Positions 42,349-53,855 of a stretch of DNA of 64,000 bases are shown here, one piece after another. Location of the stretch: the NCBI GenBank assembly GCA_965240325.2, contig OZ251232.1, forward strand, positions 1,922,001 to 1,986,000. The letters run 5' to 3'. The notes under the pieces are model-generated. The model ran no database searches and was not told the origin of the DNA. It saw nothing but the letters and a program-made list of their open reading frames with translations. The position numbers and the translations under genes are program-made. Numbering within the stretch: the first letter of the stretch is position 1; each line of letters opens with the position of its first letter. The DNA comes from Rebecca billardiae RCC1528. Its lineage: Eukaryota > Haptophyta.

Positions 42349-43821
42349 GGTGGTGGACGCGCCGCAGCGCGCTCGTCGGCTGTCACGGGCTGACCGATGG
42401 GCAGCTTTTGGCTATCGGCGGCGGCCACAGCTCGCGGGTACGGACTCGATGGTGGCTGCGAGTGGTACGCTGCGTTGTACCAGTTCCGTGCGCGTCACGC
42501 GCGAAGCTCTGCCGGCTCGCTCTCGGACCATTGGCTCAGCCCTGCGCGATGCGCGCACACCGCGCAGCAGCTGCTCGGCAGCTGCTCGAGGCGCGGAGCG
42601 GCGCGCCGCACGTGGGCGCGACAAGGTGGTGCGGCGAGCGTGCGCGAGTGTGTGCGTGTGTTGGCCAACCCCATGGCGCTACTCGCCATGCACATCTGCC
42701 TCTCGCCAAGCCTTCGACACGAATGCTGCAAGTGCTGCTCCCAGGCGCGCTCCCAGGCGCGCACGCGTTTGAATCTGGGCTCGGCGGTGACCGCGTGGGC
42801 GAGGGGCAGCGCGGTGCACGATGGCGGCGCGCGTGCGGAGCACAGCCTACACCTCCTACGCGCTCCATCCAGACGCAGCGCGCGTGCTCGCGCAACCTCC
42901 TCGGTCCATCACGCGTCCGCGCGCGCGCGCGAGCAGGCGTGCAGCCGGGCGCGAGCACGGCGCACCGCGTTGGCGCGCGCACACCGATACCAGTGCGCAG
43001 GTCGACGAGCGAGCGCGGTGCGTTTCGACGCGTATGGGACCTAGCAGTGGAGCCGCTGCTCAGCAAGCACTCAAGTCGGGTTGGTTCGCATCACTGCGCA
43101 CGCCCGCAGGTTCGACTCGGCACTCACCTACTCAGAGGCACTGACCAAGTCCGCCGCATGAAGAATACGGTCAATAACTTTGCATCGCCCTCGCCCCTGA
43201 CTGACCAGAGCCGGCTGAGCCTGAGGCGCCTGCAATGATGCCCAGAGGAGCCCCGCCCGACCGGCGACTGGCGTTCAAGCGTTCCCCGCCTGTGCTCGCC
43301 TACTAGACAAGCGCAGTCCGCGGCCCCTGACTGACGCGCCGAGTCCGCGCTGCACTAGTTGACTTCAGACTTGTCAGTGACCATCAGTGTCATTATGTGT
43401 CAGCATCATAATCATCCGTCATATCCGTCAGGCGGTCAGCACGGTTCGGCGACGATTGTTTCTGGAGTCCGACACCGCCCCCGGCATCGGATAGGCATCG
43501 GACCGCGAGGGCGAGTGGCGATTCACTTTCAGCAGACCATCCTGCCGCGTACTGTCAGTGACGAGTAGTGTGACCGAGCCGGCAGTGACTAGTCAGTGAG
43601 TGAGTGACTGACCGGCGGGCTACAGACACAGCAGTCGTGACCGGACTGCCGCTGGGCTGCCCGACTATATTATCAATCTCTGTCAGCATCATCATCTGAG
43701 TCTCTATAATAACTCATAAGCTAAGTGCCAGCGCGATTCAGCGGGCGATGCAGACTGGCACTGTCTGTCAGACTGGCGCCAGAGCCGAGCACGGTCGCGT
43801 GGCAAGTACGGCAGCACTACT
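42349..43821. other. No confident gene; GTCA-rich tail
   Basis: A 320-codon plus frame (42276-43238) overlaps the minus gene and is Arg/Ala/Ser-biased, so I do not call it. From about 43340 to 43690 the sequence is dominated by GTCA/TGAC words (AGTCAGTGAGTGAGTGACTG); similar words recur at about 49880-49980. Confidence 0.4.
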
Positions 43822-44673
43822 TGTTGAGCTGACGCGGCCTGGGGCGCGCATCTCAGCAGATGGCGTCGCCGCCGGTGCGTCAGGGCCGGTGCTGCAGCAG
43901 GCAGACCGGCGGCGCAGCTGCTGCAGAGCAGCAGTGCGGACGAGCTGGCACGACCTGGGACACGCATCTCAGCAGATGGCGTCGTCGCCGGGGTGCCAGG
44001 GCCGGTGCCGCAGCAGGCGGACCGGTGGCGCGGCTGCTACGAGATAGCAGTGCGCGGACGCGCGGCTGCTGCGAGGCAGCAGTGCGCGGACGGCGCGCGC
44101 GCGCGCGGCGCGCGCGCAGCGGCTGAAGCAAGTCGGAGGCGCCCACGCGTGCTGACGCGGGGCGGCTCACCGATACCAAGCGCACACATCTTGCAGGTCG
44201 GCGCGCACGCGGGCTGCACGACCCGGCGCGACGCGCTGCGGCGAGCAGATGGCGAGCCACGCGAGCATCTCGGCGAGGCCGCCATGCTGCCGCCGTTGGA
44301 CTTTGATTCTTCATTAACCACCAGTGCTGAGTGGAATCGTATGAGCTGCTTCCCGCGACGAAGCTGCTCACCGCACGGATAATCTGTCTCGTTAACGACG
44401 TGATACTGCTGGCGCGAGCGCAGCCGCCAATTGGCCCAAAGGAGATTCAGTTCGGGGCAAGACGAATACGACTACGTACGAAGAACTCCGGTCGGCGAGG
44501 CTCGATCGATCAGCACGATTCAGCAGCGGCTTTGGCCGGGCGAGAGGCTTGGAACTAAGCTTGCCACAGCCAAGTTGCAGAGGCAATGTAGCCCGTGGAG
44601 GCGATGTCCGTCCTGTCGCGCGCGGTGAGCTTTTAGCAGGGCTCGTTAGCGCTCGGAGCTTCGCGGTTATCCC
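43822..44673 (+). repeat. 5' LTR (852 bp)
   Basis: Starts TGTTGAGCTGACGCGGCC, a copia-like TGTTG start, and ends CGCGGTTATCCC. The first ~230 bp are a degenerate tandem duplication (~118-bp unit, with CGCATCTCAGCAGATGGCGTCG in both). Confidence 0.92.
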
Positions 44674-44705
44674 AAGATGCATGCTCGCAACCCCCTGGGA
44701 GGGAG

Positions 44706-44990
44706 TTGTCCGCGCTGTCCTTTCTCATCGATTGGGCTGACAGGCACGAGCGGCCGCGGTTGCGGGATGGACGAGGAACTCTGGCGTCGCATGAAATGCA
44801 GCAGAGGTTCCTGGCCGAGAGCGCTGGCAAACAGGCGACGCTCTCGATGGGGCATGGCGCTACGATGCCGGGGAGCATCGGCATCATCGTCGCGCATGGC
44901 CCGGACGCGGAACTACGCGTCGATTGGGAGGAGCAGCACCTGTCGGTGAAGAGACCCGACAGCCTCCCGGAAGCTCACGATTGGATCTGA
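44706..44990 (+). CDS. Gag-position frame of the retrotransposon (94 codons)
   Basis: An ATG-started frame 32 bp after the 5' LTR with gene-like composition (MSALSFLIDWADRHERP, then SIGIIVAHGPDAELRVDWEE). Its position fits the start of gag, but no CCHC knuckle or gag homology is visible, so this is positional inference only. Confidence 0.35.
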   Translation: MSALSFLIDWADRHERPRLRDGRGTLASHEMQQRFLAESAGKQATLSMGHGATMPGSIGIIVAHGPDAELRVDWEEQHLSVKRPDSLPEAHDWI

Positions 44991-45068
44991 GCGGACGCAG
45001 CTGGCGCAGGAGAGCTACTGCGCGCAGCAGCGGATGATCGAGCAGCGCTACTAGCGCAAGAGGCGCGA

Positions 45069-45315
45069 GCGCGAGATCATGACGGGGCAGCGCAGAGGCG
45101 CCAAGCCTACGTCTGCAGCTGACGCGAGGCGCAGCTGGCAGTGCCACCGAGTGGCGGCGCTGACGCGACCATGGAGTCGCAGAATCCGATCCACGTGCGC
45201 GCAAAAGGCGCGAGCGCGGGATCATGACGAGGCGGCGCAGCGGCGCCGAGCCTACGTCTGCAGCTGACGCGAGGCGCAGCTGGCAGCGCCACCGAGTGGC
45301 GGCGCTGGCGCGACC
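45069..45315 (+). repeat. ~156-bp direct repeat inside the retrotransposon
   Basis: A block around 45069-45180 (CCTACGTCTGCAGCTGACGC, then GAGTGGCGGCGCTG) recurs about 156 bp downstream at about 45225-45315 with a few substitutions and small indels. It replaces the region where protease/integrase would be expected. Confidence 0.8.
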
Positions 45316-45770
45316 AATGAGTCGCGAGATCCGCGCGCGCGCGAGGCGTGAGCGCGGGTTGACGGCGGGGCGGTGCATGGCACTTGGCCTACGCCGGGAG
45401 CTGGCGCGAGGCACAGCTCGATTCCACGCTGCGCGTCGAGATCATTCGGCCGCAGGTGGGGACCCCGATGCTGAGGCGTCGGTGAAAGCACGCGCACAGC
45501 GCAGGGCGCCGGTGCGGCGTGCGTGCGCGCAAGTGCGCGCGGCGCGCACGAGTGCGCGGCAGGGACTCGGCGACGCAAGAGGCGCACCGAGCCGGGTGAC
45601 CGCACGCCCGATGGTGGCGGCGGCCCCAACACGCCTACGCTCGACGCACATCGCCTTGCTGAGGCGGCGGTGGCGGCAGCGGGGAGCGTGGCAGCGGCCG
45701 AGACGGCGGACAGCTACCGACTGGCCGCGACGGCGACGGCGACGGAGGCGGCGGCGGCGGTGCGCAGCAA

Positions 45771-45890
45771 ATGTTGCACGCGCCGCGCGCGGAGCAGCTC
45801 CGTGGCTTCAACGTACTCGGGTACGTATGTCGCTTGGACGACGGACGTCTCATTCACTCGCGTGACGTACGCATCGACGAGACCGATCTG
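45771..45890 (+). pseudogene. copia pol fragment: segment following integrase
   Basis: The peptide GYVCRLDDGRLIHSRDVRID matches the conserved copia signature (LGY...kgYrl.d....v..SRDV.FdE) that lies between integrase and reverse transcriptase. Downstream the frame turns into low complexity. Confidence 0.75.
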
Positions 45891-46237
45891 ATCGAGGGGG
45901 GGGCACTCGTCGCTTGGCACACCCGGTGGGGCGCGTACGTGGGTGATGGTGACGGCGCCGCAGAGGCGGCGGGCAGCGTCCGGTCGGCGATGACACCGAC
46001 GGCGAGGACGACGATGGCAACGGCGGCGAGACGCCAGCCAAGTCCGATGAGGACGCCGACGCAGATACGTCGACGTCGGTGCGCGGGCGCAGCAGCGCGG
46101 GCGCGGAGCATCGCGGGCGCAGCAGCGGCCGGGCGCACGAGCGCACAGCCGCCGATGCCGCAGGGCGGCGATCGGGGCAGTGCGGGCGCGCCATGGGCGC
46201 AGCCGCACTGGTGGGATGAGATACCACCGGCGCAACT

Positions 46238-46880
46238 TTGACGCGGGACCGCTGCGCAGATGCGGGCGGGTTGCCGCGGGTCGCAGAGGCGATCGATGGC
46301 GGGCTCGAGCGATTCGGCACGAACGCGAGCACGCGGATACGGCTGCCAGAGGCAGCGACAGCGCGCGCGAAGCTGAGCGACGCGGACGAGGCGTTGGTCC
46401 GGCGCGCGGAGATTGAGAACTACCAGAATGGTGGGATGTCTCATGGTTGCGATGCTCACGGCGAGGCCGGGCATCGCGCACGCGGTGAGCATGCCGACTC
46501 GGCGTATGGCTCGACCGCGGGCGGCAGATCTGCTGAGTGCGAGGCTACTCACGTGGATGGCCGCGACGATGGGGAATCGTCGTGTTCGAGTTTGCGACAG
46601 ATTCCGAGCAGCACTTCTACTTGCTCGCTTTTGGTGACTCTGCTTGGTCTAACAACCCAGAGGAATCGGGGCGGAGGTCGACGAGTGGCTGCATCATTGT
46701 CTCCTACAATGGATCGCCGGTGTCGTTGCACAGCAGCGGGCTGCAGGGTTGGTCCAGCTGAGCTCGACGGAGGCGGAGTATGTGGCGTGAGGTCAATGTA
46801 CCACGCCGACATCATGACGAAGGCGACGGACGACGGTGCTGCGCTTGGACGGCACGTCGACGCCATCATGGTGTGCGACA
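46238..46880 (+). pseudogene. copia pol fragment: RT end, RNase H, C-terminus, several frameshifts
   Basis: In order and in three different frames: FGTNASTRIRLPEA...AEIENYQ; MVGCLMVAMLTARPGIAHAV (copia RT, y..lvGcLmYla..TRPDIa.aV); LLAFGDSAWSNNPEESGRRS with TSG (RNase H DxxWA....RrSTsG); VQLSSTEAEYVA (RNase H) at 46752-46787 followed by a stop; HADIMTKATDDGAALGRHVD (C-terminal adimTK). At least three frameshifts separate these blocks, so no functional polymerase is made. Confidence 0.85.
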
Positions 46881-46930
46881 CCCGACGCGCGCGCGATGAG
46901 CGGCGCTACTCGCTCGCGGCTATGGCTGTC

Positions 46931-46939
46931 GAGGGGGGG
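46931..46939 (+). other. Polypurine tract
   Basis: GAGGGGGGG lies directly against the TGTTGAG start of the 3' LTR, as expected for the plus-strand primer. Confidence 0.8.
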
Positions 46940-47791
46940 TGTTGAGCTGACGCGGCCTGGGGCGCGCATCTCAGCAGATGGCGTCGCCGCCGGTGCGTCA
47001 GGGCCGGTGCTGCAGCAGGCAGACCGGCGGCGCAGCTGCTGCAGAGCAGCAGTGCGGACGAGCTGGCACGACCTGGGACACGCATCTCAGCAGATGGCGT
47101 CGTCGCCGGGGTGCCAGGGCCGGTGCCGCAGCAGGCGGACCGGTGGCGCGGCTGCTACGAGATAGCAGTGCGCGGACGCGCGGCTGCTGCGAGGCAGCAG
47201 TGCGCGGACGGCGCGCGCGCGCGCGGCGCGCGCGCAGCGGCTGAAGCAAGTCGGAGGCGCCCACGCGTGCTGACGCGGGGCGGCTCACCGATACCAAGCG
47301 CACACATCTTGCAGGTCGGCGCGCACGCGGGCTGCACGACCCGGCGCGACGCGCTGCGGCGAGCAGATGGCGAGCCACGCGAGCATCTCGGCGAGGCCGC
47401 CATGCTGCCGCCGTTGGACTTTGATTCTTCATTAACCACCAGTGCTGAGTGGAATCGTATGAGCTGCTTCCCGCGACGAAGCTGCTCACCGCACGGATAA
47501 TCTGTCTCGTTAACGACGTGATACTGCTGGCGCGAGCGCAGCCGCCAATTGGCCCAAAGGAGATTCAGTTCGGGGCAAGACGAATACGACTACGTACGAA
47601 GAACTCCGGTCGGCGAGGCTCGATCGATCAGCACGATTCAGCAGCGGCTTTGGCCGGGCGAGAGGCTTGGAACTAAGCTTGCCACAGCCAAGTTGCAGAG
47701 GCAATGTAGCCCGTGGAGGCGATGTCCGTCCTGTCGCGCGCGGTGAGCTTTTAGCAGGGCTCGTTAGCGCTCGGAGCTTCGCGGTTATCCC
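46940..47791 (+). repeat. 3' LTR (852 bp)
   Basis: Constant offset of 3118 from the 5' LTR, with no difference noticed. Downstream sequence diverges after CCC (TAGGTGGG against AAGATGCA at the 5' LTR). Confidence 0.92.
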
Positions 47792-50340
47792 TAGGTGGGT
47801 CCCTCCCAACTGGGGCGATATTCTGGCGCACTCAGAATGGCGTCCTAGATTTCGTCTCTCACCCAGAATCGACGCTATAAATGCGTCCCATCGGGGCGGA
47901 GCAAAAGTTTCGACCTCAAAACCTACTCCGCGTGCCAGTCGCGCGGCCGAGCGCGCGCGCGCCGCGCCACTAGTGTCACATAGAGATTTTGCGAAGCGTT
48001 ACTTGATGGTTATGGTGGCTAGATGGCGACATGCGATCGGAATGACTTATTGGCAACCGTTGACACCCGACCGAACCATTTTATGAAGCAAAGAGTGGGG
48101 CTCTATGCTGTGCGCGGATACCTCCAACAAACTACAGCAAGATCGAGCAGATTACCCACTTTGTATATATCCAATTACCCGTATATAGAACGACGTTTAC
48201 CCACTTTATATTGACCGTGGATGTGGCTCACTATATATTCAAATTCGTTCCGATATGTGGGTACGTTTGTTGGGTCATCGAATAGGCGCCGAGCGACGCG
48301 GACACAGGCAAACCGGGCCGCGGCAACCGGACTGCCTGCGAGTGGCAGTGTTTGTGGCGGGCTGCGTGCCGAGGCACGCATCATCGCCCGCCACCGAGCA
48401 TGCCACCGTCGTCACACGGGAGCCCTCCGCCGTCGAGGCTGGACTATCAGCCAACGCCACCGCCGGAGCTTGCCGCGCTCGGCGGCTTCCGTGCTCGTAC
48501 TCCGCGTGTCACCGGTCGTCGTATGCCCACCCGCGTGAGGCCGCCACCAGTCCACGACTACCGCAGCTGCAGCCCATGCCGTCGACGATACCTCCTACAA
48601 TCTTCTTGCCAGGCAGCAATACGATAGGTTCACCGACGCTGCTGCTAGGCTGAGAGCACTCAGCCAGTTGGCCGGCGAGACGTCAGATGGTTGAGCTGCT
48701 GGCCTAGCCATCACGTTGCGGCTTCCGCTCGCTCAAGTACACCCAACGTGACGACGAGAACGTGCCGGGCAATCATCAGACATGCGTCTGAGGGGTCTAC
48801 CACGCCTAGCCGTAGATTTGCTGAGTACGAGTCTTCGCAGATAACAAGCGGAACGAGTGGGACCACCCGATGGCAGGAGCAACAGCGTGGGGTGGCAACC
48901 GCGCCTGTCAACGCGACCGCGTTCTGTCAAGAATGGGCCCATATCCTGCGACCACGCTCGAGCACCGCAAATTATGCCCACACTCGGCATAGGGAAGGAT
49001 CGCTGAGCGCCTGCTGCCGCTGTCAAAGGCCCTGCTGATCTTCCTGGCGCTTGATCGTGCACACGGATGGCAAGTCAGCGTGCTCGATGCACATCGCGGC
49101 GGCTTCTCAGCATCCCAAGTCCTCAGTGCACCCATCCCAGGCCTGCTGGTCGATGATTGGTATCAACCCCCACCAAACACGCCCTCTCGGAAGTCGCCAA
49201 TCGCTCACATGGCTCCCCGAGAGCCCGGGGCTGGCTGTCGTGCGTTCTCACGAGCAGCTTGCGCGCAGCCCAATTGTCACCTTCACGGTGCGTAGAGCTG
49301 CTCAAGATGGCGGGAGCGTCAAGAGTATGCACATGCCTGATGGTGACCCATGCCTCCCGTCGCCTGACCCGCCTGTAGCGAAAAGTGACCCTGCTCGAAG
49401 GCACGGGTCGAACACCTGCCGATCGATTCAAGTTGTCTGTACGCGTCTAGCCGGGCGAGAGTCAAACATGCGGGCACGTGCCAGGCGGGGGATGTGTGAC
49501 CACGGATCCCATCCGTGAGCACGCGCAAAGCGCTGGAGCGCGCGATAGGTGTTGGCAGTAGTCTACCCGACACACGGCGGCTCGGTCGCGCTGGAGAGGC
49601 GCTCCGACATCGTCGGGAGCGTTCAGATCGGGACCTCGGCCGGCGGCCCGGCGATTTTCCCGAGCCGCGCCCCGCGCGAAAAGAAATCCGGCCAGAGAAC
49701 CCGGTAAATGTTTAAAAGAACGCTGGAAAATCGCCAGGGACCCACCTATTATCCCAAGACTACTCTTATACTGCACGCTGATATGATATATCGTGATATC
49801 TGATCGGCTTTCTTTGCCCGACGGCTATAGCACAGCGCACTGCTACTGGCCTAATTAACTAATTGACTTCATGGGCCTGGCGGACACGGGACAGTCACAG
49901 TCTGTAAGTCACAGTCGTCATCACAGCAGTGTCAGATTCAGACAGAGGCTTCATCACAGACACAGACAGACGCGCCGAGCCACTCGCCGAGCAGTCAGAG
50001 CGCGCGCGCGCGGATTGCAGTAGCAGTAATACGTGCGTGTAAGAGACACTGAGTGACGCTGCGTGATGCATCACGCCTCGTCCGTGAGTGAGGCCCAGCC
50101 TGGTGTCGGACTCTCGGAGTGTCCGAGTAGTGATAGTCAGACGGCTGTTATTGCTACTAACTACGACTACGTATAGCGTGACGACGCGATCGCGATGTGA
50201 ACATATCCAGCTGACTACGATATGTTTGCCGCCCCTGGCAGCCCCTTGCCGGCCGCATGCGCGCTGGCCCATAATTGAGCGCACCTGCCGTCCTCGGTCC
50301 TGCGTCGGGCTGCGTGTCATCAGCCTGCCGCGCCCTGCAC
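47792..50340. other. No confident gene; scattered protein-like fragments
   Basis: About 47800-48240 is AT-richer with TATA-like words and a direct repeat of TTACCCACTTT (about 48155 and 48199). On the plus strand, about 48560-48690 encodes a fragment containing TSYNLLARQQYDRFTDAAAR that ends at a TGA; further frames at 48691-49038 and 49051-49518 look partly protein-like but change frame. This is probably an eroded gene or retroelement that I cannot identify. 49880-50200 is rich in GTCA/CACAG words. Confidence 0.35.
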
Positions 50341-50369
50341 GACGCGCGCCCGGCAACGCGGCGCGGCGG

Positions 50370-51290
50370 CGCGCTCCGACCTCGACGGCTCGCCTCGCCG
50401 CTGCCTCACAGCGGCGTGGCGGCGGAGCGGCTCGCGAGAAGCGTGCTCATGCTTGCCGCTCGCCACTGCTGCACGCCACCCGCGCGCTCGCCGCGGCGGC
50501 GCAGCGGCACGCTCGACCTGGACGTCTCACCTCGCCGCCTGTTGGTGGCGCGGCGGCGGAGCCGCGCACGCAAAGCGTGCTGGTGCTCGCCGCTCGCCGC
50601 TGCTGCACGCCGCGCTCGCTGCTAGCCGCAGCCACTGGCCCGCCCAGGCGTGGGCGCGAGCCTGCGCGGCCGCATGTCAGCCTGCAGCCCGCCGCCCGCG
50701 CGCCTGCTGCCACGGCGCGGCGGCGTGCTCCGACCTGAACGGCGCGCCTCGCCACCACCTGTCGGCGGCGCGGCGGCGGAGCCGCTCGCGCGAAGCGTGC
50801 TCGTACTCGCCGCTGCTGCTCGCCGCGCGCGCTGCCAACCGCCGCCGCTCGCCCACGCAGGCGCGGGCGCGAGCCCGCGCGGCGGTGTGTCAGCCTGCCG
50901 CGTGCAGCGGGTGTAGCGCGCCGCCGAGGCGCGGCGGCACGCTACGCAGCTGAACACCGCGCAGGCGGCCGCCATCAGCCCCTCGCCCGCGCAGGGACGA
51001 ACGCTCGCCCACGTGGCTGCGTGTCAGCCTGCTACGCCCCACCTGCCCAGCCGTCATCGCGGCGCGGCCGCGCGCTGAACCTCGGCGGCTCGCCTCGCCG
51101 CCGCCTCTCGGCGGTGAGCCGCCCGGTCTGTTGCTCGGTCTGAGCGTGCTCGTGCACCCCACTCGCCGCGGCGCGACGGCGTGCTCGGACTTCGACCGCT
51201 CGCCTCGCCACCGCCTCTCGGCGGCGTGGCGGCGGAGCCACTAGGTCGAAGCGTGCTAGTACTCGACGCACGCCGCTGCCACGCGCCACG
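50370..51290. repeat. Degenerate GC-rich repeats, about five copies
   Basis: A block of about 100 bp (GCTCGCCTCGCCGCCGCC...GGCGGCGGAGCCGCTCG...AAGCGTGCTCGTACTCGCCG) recurs near 50375, 50512, 50730, 51075 and 51186 with irregular spacing and many substitutions. Frames are Arg/Ala-rich on all strands and are not called. Confidence 0.65.
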
Positions 51291-51779
51291 CTCGCCGCCG
51301 GTCGCCACCGCTCGCTCGCGCAGGGCTGGCGTGCCCGTCAAGCGCGCTCGGCTAAGGCCGTCTCCGCCTCCATCCCCGTGCGTACACCTGCAGCACCGCC
51401 ACGCCCCGTGCGCACATCTGCCGTACCGCCGCGCGCTACCGCCACGCGCCGCGCGCCCGCCGCCTCCGCCGAGGCGGCGGCACGGCCCCGACCGCGCCCG
51501 GCTGCAGCGCGCACGCATGCGCGCATGCGCGCTCGAACGCGGCACGCGGCGTCAAGCTGACGCACGCGCTGGGCGGCCGCGGTGGTGCACGCCAGCGCGC
51601 GCTCTGCCGAGGCAGCCTCCATCCATCATGGTATTCATACGTGGCTCTGCAGCACCGCCGGCGCCGCCGCCACCCGCCGAGCGCCCGCCGCCTCAGCTGA
51701 AGCCGCGGCGCGCACATGCGGCCACATGGCCAGGCAAATGTTCGGCATGCGTGGCCATGGCCGCGACGGGTGACAGCGA

Positions 51780-52640
51780 GCTGAGCGCGCCGGCGGAGGC
51801 AGCTGGCGTGCGGCACGTGACGGCGGCAGCATGATCACGCATAGAACGGGAGAGGCTCCCTGGATCGACCGCCCGCTCGCATGCACCGCCGCCGCCGCCG
51901 AGCGCGCGTGTCAGCTCAATGCCGCGCGGCGCGGCCGAGCTTGCGCGCATGCGCAGCCGGGGCCAACGCGGCAGCGCGTGCGCGCCGCCGCCTCAGCGGA
52001 GGTGGCGGACACTTGGCGCGTGACGGCAGGGTGCGGTAACGCTGCAGATTGGCGCACGACGGTGATGGCGGTGGCTGCCCCGTCCGACCACCCGCTTGCG
52101 CTACCGCCACGTGCCAGCTCGATGCTGCGCGCCGCGGCCGAGCGCATGCGCGCGCGCCGCCGCCTCTGCGAAGGCGGCGGGCGCTTGGCGCGTGGTGCTG
52201 CTGCAGATGTGCACACGGATACGATGACGGAGGCTGCCACAGTCGACCGCCCGCTCGCGCGCACCGCCGCCGCCGCCGAGCACGCGTGTCAGCACGATGC
52301 TGCGCGGCGCATCACAGCGCGCGTGTGTGCGCAGCCGCGTGCGCGTCACCGCCTCGACGGAGGCGGCAGGCGCTCAGCGCGTGGCGGCGGCGAGCGACAG
52401 CGCTGCAGGTGTACGCACGGCAGAGATGGCGGAGGCTGCCTCGTCCGACCGCCCGCTCACGCGCCCGCCGCCTCCGCTGAGGCGGCAGCGAGCGCGCATG
52501 CGCGGCGCGCGCGAACGCGCGCGGCCGCGGCGCGCAGCATCGAGCTGGCACGCGGCGGTGCGCACGAGCGGTCGGTCGGACGAGGCATCCTCCACCGGAC
52601 GAGGCAGCCTTCGCCATCGCCGCCGCGCGTGATCTCGCCG
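51780..52640. repeat. Second degenerate repeat series, ~180-bp spacing
   Basis: Blocks near 51800, 52000, 52170 and 52360 share GGAGGCTGCC...GACCGCCCGCTCGC...GCCGCCGCCGCCGAGC...GCGTGTCAGCTCGATGCTGC. They may be eroded tandem copies. No gene is called. Confidence 0.55.
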
Positions 52641-52741
52641 CCGCTGCCAAGCGCTGCCAAGCACGGTAACTCGGTCGCGTTGGCCGCCGATGGCGAACAA
52701 AACGCCGACGAGAATCTCATCACATCTACAGCCTGCATATA

Positions 52742-53549
52742 GTACCCCTCAGGTTTAAGCGTTCGCTTCGCTGGCTACGTGATTGCACGCCCGCTCACGC
52801 CGTGACGAGCGCACCATGGCGGCTCTCTCGCTCGTGGCGCACGGTCGGGGAGCACCCGCGTCTGCGCAGACACACGGCTCGCCCGCACGTGTGCTGTGTC
52901 GCGCACGCGCGCGCTCGCGCGGCCGGCCATCGCGCACAGACCTGACTGGTCTCACATGCACCAGCATGGTCGTGCACGCACAGCGCCGCTCCGCGCACGC
53001 AATAAATTCGAGCGTGGTGCGCATGCACGTACACTCTGTGTCCCTGGTCCACACACAGCGTGTGAGCTCGTGCTTTGACCACGTGCAGGCGCACCACAGA
53101 CTTTCGCGCAGCTGCCGCGCCGGGCCGTGCCAGCGGCTCGACAGGCTCAGCTCGTGGGCAGCGCTCGCTCGATTGCATGCTCCTGCCGCGCAGGGTGCCC
53201 AGCTTGCTGCGCTCGGTGTGTACTGGCGCGCTCGGACGGCACCCCGCGTACGCCTCGGGCCACGCGTGGGAGCCTAGCTCCACGCACGGAGGACTCGCAG
53301 GCGCAGGCCGGCGGCTGCCTCACACGGCTTGGTCGGGAGGCCGCCGCGCGGCTACCGTCGAGCTCGCCGATCGGCTGCACCTACTTTCAGCGCACGCTAC
53401 CGCCGCCTCGCGCACGACACGGCAAGGTTGAACACGTGACTGTGGGCGGGCATCAGCCCCAAGTACGCAGCCATCAGCACCACGGCCTTCACCTTCAGCG
53501 CCGACGATAGAGCCGCCGCTTGATTTTATCGCTTAAACTTGAGGGCCAC
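52742..53549. mobile_element. TA-flanked 808-bp transposon, copy 1
   Basis: Ends GTACCCCTCAGGTTTAAGCG and CGCTTAAACTTGAGGGCCAC form ~20-bp imperfect TIRs, with TA outside each end (52740-52741, 53550-53551). The left flank is unique sequence, unlike copies 2 and 3, so the array begins exactly at this transposon end. It is Tc1/mariner-like by its TA duplication. The longest interior frame (164 codons, 52783-53277) has no transposase motif, so it is non-autonomous. Confidence 0.88.
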
Positions 53550-53855
53550 TAAGTCGGAGGCTGCTGAAAACCCGCGTGAGACGTGAGCATCATCGTAGGA
53601 GGTGTCGACGAAGATTCACTCTGACGCGCGCAGTCCGTTTCGACTCTGGCTGGCGCGCGCGCTATATGGCTAGGACGGATCGTGCCGGAGCGCTCGGAGT
53701 AGCCAGCTTCTCCCCGTTGCACGAGACTGTGCTGCTCCATTGGCAACATGACTGGGTTGTCATTCGTAAGCGTCAGTCAGGGACGTGACATGTGATGACC
53801 ATGGCCTAGGCCACTGAGGCCGCAAGATCAAATCAGCCACAGGAGTTGTGACCTC

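Larger units (their letters stand above)
43822..47791 (+). mobile_element. Ty1/copia-type LTR retrotransposon, defective
   Basis: Two direct 852-bp LTRs (43822-44673, 46940-47791) bracket 2.27 kb. The 3' LTR is preceded by a polypurine tract. Pol remnants are on the plus strand in copia order: the segment after integrase, the end of reverse transcriptase, RNase H and the C-terminus. Gag zinc knuckle, protease, integrase core and most of reverse transcriptase are missing, so the interior is about half the normal length. I find no clear 5-bp target duplication (CTACT before, TAGGT after). The LTRs show no difference in the parts I compared. Confidence 0.9.

Noticed and set aside
42276-43238. 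320-codon plus-strand frame
   Set aside because: Biased composition, no domain, overlaps a minus-strand region with better protein-like signal.
52783-53277. 164-codon frame in the 808-bp transposon as a transposase
   Set aside because: No DDE/D-like motif or helix-turn-helix; too short, and an equally long frame (162 codons) lies on the opposite strand.
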